A stretch of 64,000 nucleotides of DNA, taken from positions 496,001 through 560,000 of the forward strand of contig OX595987.1 of the NCBI GenBank assembly GCA_951394045.1, in the 5' to 3' direction. Shown in pieces: positions 61,701 to 64,000 of the stretch. The stretch's first letter is position 1, and each line of letters starts with the position of its first letter. The notes beneath the pieces were generated by a model, which searched no databases, was not told where the DNA came from, and saw only the letters and a list, made by a program, of their open reading frames with translations. The DNA comes from Nitzschia sp. DOCU1 (taxonomy: Eukaryota; Bacillariophyta; Bacillariophyceae; Bacillariales; Bacillariaceae). Both the position numbers and the translations under genes were made by a program.

Positions 61701-61744
61701 GTAGACACCACGACGATGACGAAGAAGATGACCCCTTTGCATAA
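58707..61744 (+). CDS. MCTP-like protein: C2 domain and C-terminal paired membrane helices
   Basis: Exons are 58707-60312, 60394-61151 and 61220-61744, with introns of 81 and 68 nt; the product is 962 aa. The first 55 residues are extremely lysine-rich. A C2-like domain lies near residues 178-310 (LRVEVLGCVGLDRPKPEVSVY, LFVGVFDVK). The remainder resembles the C-terminal region of MCTPs: WENPLMSLYLFSTN with a hydrophobic segment near 410-445, then, after an acidic insert (residues about 555-615), WTDPFLTFWVFAFLCTLAF and FPWRTFFFL helices. MCTPs tether the ER to the plasma membrane or act in trafficking. The tail is a long charged Ala/Lys/Glu coiled coil followed by a basic RRRRR run. Only one C2 domain is evident, whereas typical MCTPs have three or four. 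Confidence 0.75.
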
Positions 61745-61846
61745 AAAGTTGGTAGGAACACAACGGGGGGCAGTGAGATAGAAAAACTAAGGTAGAGGCT
61801 GGCCTTAATTTATCATTTGCGGGAACGTCCGGCAGCCTCACGGCCT

Positions 61847-63961
61847 CTAGCAAACGGGTCGGATGTGAATCAATTTGTTTTCGACATGGATGTTAGCGTC
61901 GAAAAAGGCGTTACTCGGAACGCATTCGATCACGGTGCCTTCATCTCCTTCAACTTCCCGACCGACGTCTGTGTGATAGATAACGATGATGACACTCCCA
62001 GCACAGAATGATTTTAGTTTCCCCATCACCAAAGCTTTTGATCGCGGGTCTAATGGTGCCATGGTTTCATCGACCAGCAAGACGTGGGGACATTGGTCTT
62101 TGAGGAAAACGGTCCTAGTCAATTCCACCTTGCTTCGCTGCCCACCAGACATGTCACTGAACCAATCCTCTTTCTCTTCCACAAGCTCCTTCATGATGCC
62201 AAGAATTGTTTCTTCAGAAGACTTAGCAACCGATGCTTCGTCATCGTCTTCCGTTATGTCGTCACGCGATTGGGCAAATTCCAATGAATGAAGTTCTTCG
62301 GCAACCCTCCGGGCCAACTGTTGCAGCTCCTCTTCGGTATGTGTTTCTGTTACATGATCCTGATAGATCCAGTCGATTGGTTTCGTGTACAGGGGCCAGT
62401 AGAAACTCTGGCTGATCTCTACCACATGCGAGGACGGCATAGTTATCGACAACCGAGGATGTGCTGCGTGGATGGCATTTTCTGGAGAAACGACGATTTG
62501 ATCGTCATCCGTGCTAGCGCTCTCCGCCTCTTCGTCCGCAGCTTCGCAGGACATTACGCGTTTGATGTCGTCCTCCTCGATTATTGGCTCGAAGGGTGTT
62601 GACAGTACAATGCTCGACGGCAAATCAATACTTCGGTCGTTGGTATCACAACTCATCAATACTCGAAAAAGAGTCGATTTGCCACTTCCATTTGCGCCTG
62701 TAAGAGCATAGACCCCCGCTTGTAACTCCAAATGGTCTACGCGAACAAGTGCTGTCCCCCGCGAATACAACAGATTGCGAATGACGACCAAAGATTTTTG
62801 TGTCTCGGCAGCTCTTTCTGCAATCGATGGTGGAGCAAGGTTGCAGTGAATCAAGCTGCGCTCCTTGGCATTATCCCACACTTCTGCCAATTCTTTCATG
62901 TTCTCAATCTGAGTCATCATTCGCGCCAATTCCGCCTCCGACCTGGACTTCATAAGAACCATATCCACGGCATCCTCAATCGCCCGAGAAAAAACAAACA
63001 CGTCTGCCGACACTAACTTCCCGACGGCAATCAAGTGCGCTAGGGCACAGTCAACTAGGACTGTAAATACCCAGTTGCGTTGAATGAAAGCAAAGAACGC
63101 TTTCGTCCGCGACGTCAGCTCCATTGCCACTGTCTTCATTTGTACCTGCACTGTGAGCTCTTCCCATCGCCGCCTTGTGAAATCGGTCGCGCCAGGACCT
63201 GCCACACAAGCAAAGGAGAGTGTCCATGAGTATCAAACACCAAATAACCATATGGGATGACCGGCACAAAGGTTCTTACCAGCTCGTTGAAGCAGTTCTG
63301 CGTTCTTGATATCAAAGGATTCGACTTTGGAACGGATGGCATTCAAGTCTTGGACTTCTTTTTGCAATTCTTCAATCCGCGATGTCATGTATGAGACAGC
63401 TCGTCCCTTTAACCAATCCGTAAAGAAAATGATAGGAAAGATCTGTGCCATCATTTTTGGTTGCCGGGCCATCACCATTGGCAAAAGCAATACCTTTGGC
63501 AAACTAAAAATCTTACGATTGAACAATTCGTAAGTCGTGGATACAATTGTATCCGTGTACCCAGCATACGCTAACCACAATGACATGACATACAAATGAT
63601 GAGTTCAAGGTTGATAACTGGATCAATTTTCATCTCCAGCGTACGTACCTTCAGGGGAGGTAGCGGAATGCTCGGCGACAGCCACCAAATGACTTTCGTG
63701 CTCAAACAGATCGTACAGTCGAACCGTACGGTGGATATCATCTTTAAAGCAGGAGTAAGCAAACGCGTTCAGATTTCCGTATGCGATGATTTTGATCATA
63801 TAAGGCACAGCCGTGTAAAGGATAAACGGTGCAGCAGTCCGTTGAAAACGTCTGGATTTTTCAAGTCGACGATCCAAACGCGATGTTGTCTTCGAGGAAG
63901 CTTCATTCTTGCCCGAGACCATGCTCGAACTACCATTTTTCAAAGCCATATCTTTCTCCAT
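61847..63961 (-). CDS. half-size ABC transporter, ABCD-like
   Basis: Exons are 63649-63961, 63280-63570 and 61847-63198, with introns of 78 and 81 nt; the product is 651 aa. The N-terminal half carries several hydrophobic segments of a transmembrane domain. The nucleotide-binding domain has Walker A GANGSGKST (about 369-377), signature MSGGQ (551-555), Walker B HVLLVDE (573-579) and the H-loop in VIYHTD. The size and single TMD-NBD order match half transporters, and the TMD style suggests the ABCD (peroxisomal fatty-acyl-CoA) group, which is tentative. The Walker A to signature distance, about 175 residues, is long because of an acidic insertion (residues about 410-445 and 510-530). The gene is convergent with the MCTP-like gene (102-bp gap). 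Confidence 0.82.
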
Positions 63962-64000
63962 CCTCGTTGTGTCATTGCTTTTATTGTCGCATGAACTTGC

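Overview
The window looks like nuclear DNA of a diatom, most likely a pennate diatom close to Phaeodactylum tricornutum. This is inferred, because no species marker can be tested here. The reasons are many short GT-AG introns (63-283 nt), plastid precursors with a signal peptide and an aromatic or leucine residue at the cleavage site (POR, a PsbP-like lumen protein, probably a PrmC), a DUF6824 protein of the type abundant in diatoms, and Ty1/copia elements. About 28 host genes are packed on both strands with mostly 0.1-1.5 kb spacers. There is no CRISPR array, bacterial operon or convincing RNA gene. Exons were joined by eye from reading frame plus splice consensus and lack transcript support.

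Left part (1-23.5 kb). The 3' end of a copia element (RT and RNase H, then one LTR) stops 6 bp before the start codon of a PrmC/HemK methyltransferase. Next come a Wee1/Myt1-type kinase, a type II membrane protein that may be a glycosyltransferase, a dienelactone-hydrolase-like protein, a small coiled-coil protein, an RGG-rich protein whose splicing creates a UAP56-binding-like motif, a RING E3 with a tail anchor, an unrecognised four-exon gene, an SLC10A7-type transporter, an unknown protein, protochlorophyllide oxidoreductase, and a longin R-SNARE of VAMP7 type.

Middle (23.75-32.6 kb). A copia element of about 8.85 kb lies on the minus strand, flanked by the 5-bp repeat GAGGG, with two 370-bp LTRs that I read as identical. 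It is therefore a young insertion. It split what was probably a shared promoter of about 0.4 kb between the R-SNARE and a PRP38 splicing factor. Gag-protease, integrase and RT/RNase H sit in three successive frames. Both frame changes can be placed at the same hexamer, GGGAGT. The Gag-protease frame also carries an unexpected hydrophobic stretch.

Right part (32.7-64 kb). In order: PRP38 with a Tudor-like segment, a WH2-motif protein, a DDX27/Drs1 helicase, a four-TM protein, an RWD/DUF1115 protein, a PsbP-like lumen protein, two small uncertain genes, an ankyrin protein, mitochondrial D-lactate dehydrogenase, a PPIL3-like cyclophilin, a DUF6824 protein, a cysteine-rich protein, an NDR-family kinase, an MCTP-like C2/TM protein and a half-size ABC transporter.

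Themes. RNA processing and export (PRP38, PPIL3-like cyclophilin, RGG adaptor, DDX27), cell-cycle and morphogenesis kinases (Wee1-like, NDR), and plastid functions (POR, PsbP-like, PrmC) are interleaved. Perfect TGACGTCA sites occur upstream of POR and the PsbP-like gene and as a pair in a divergent promoter. They resemble the CO2/cAMP-responsive and aureochrome/bZIP sites known in P. tricornutum.
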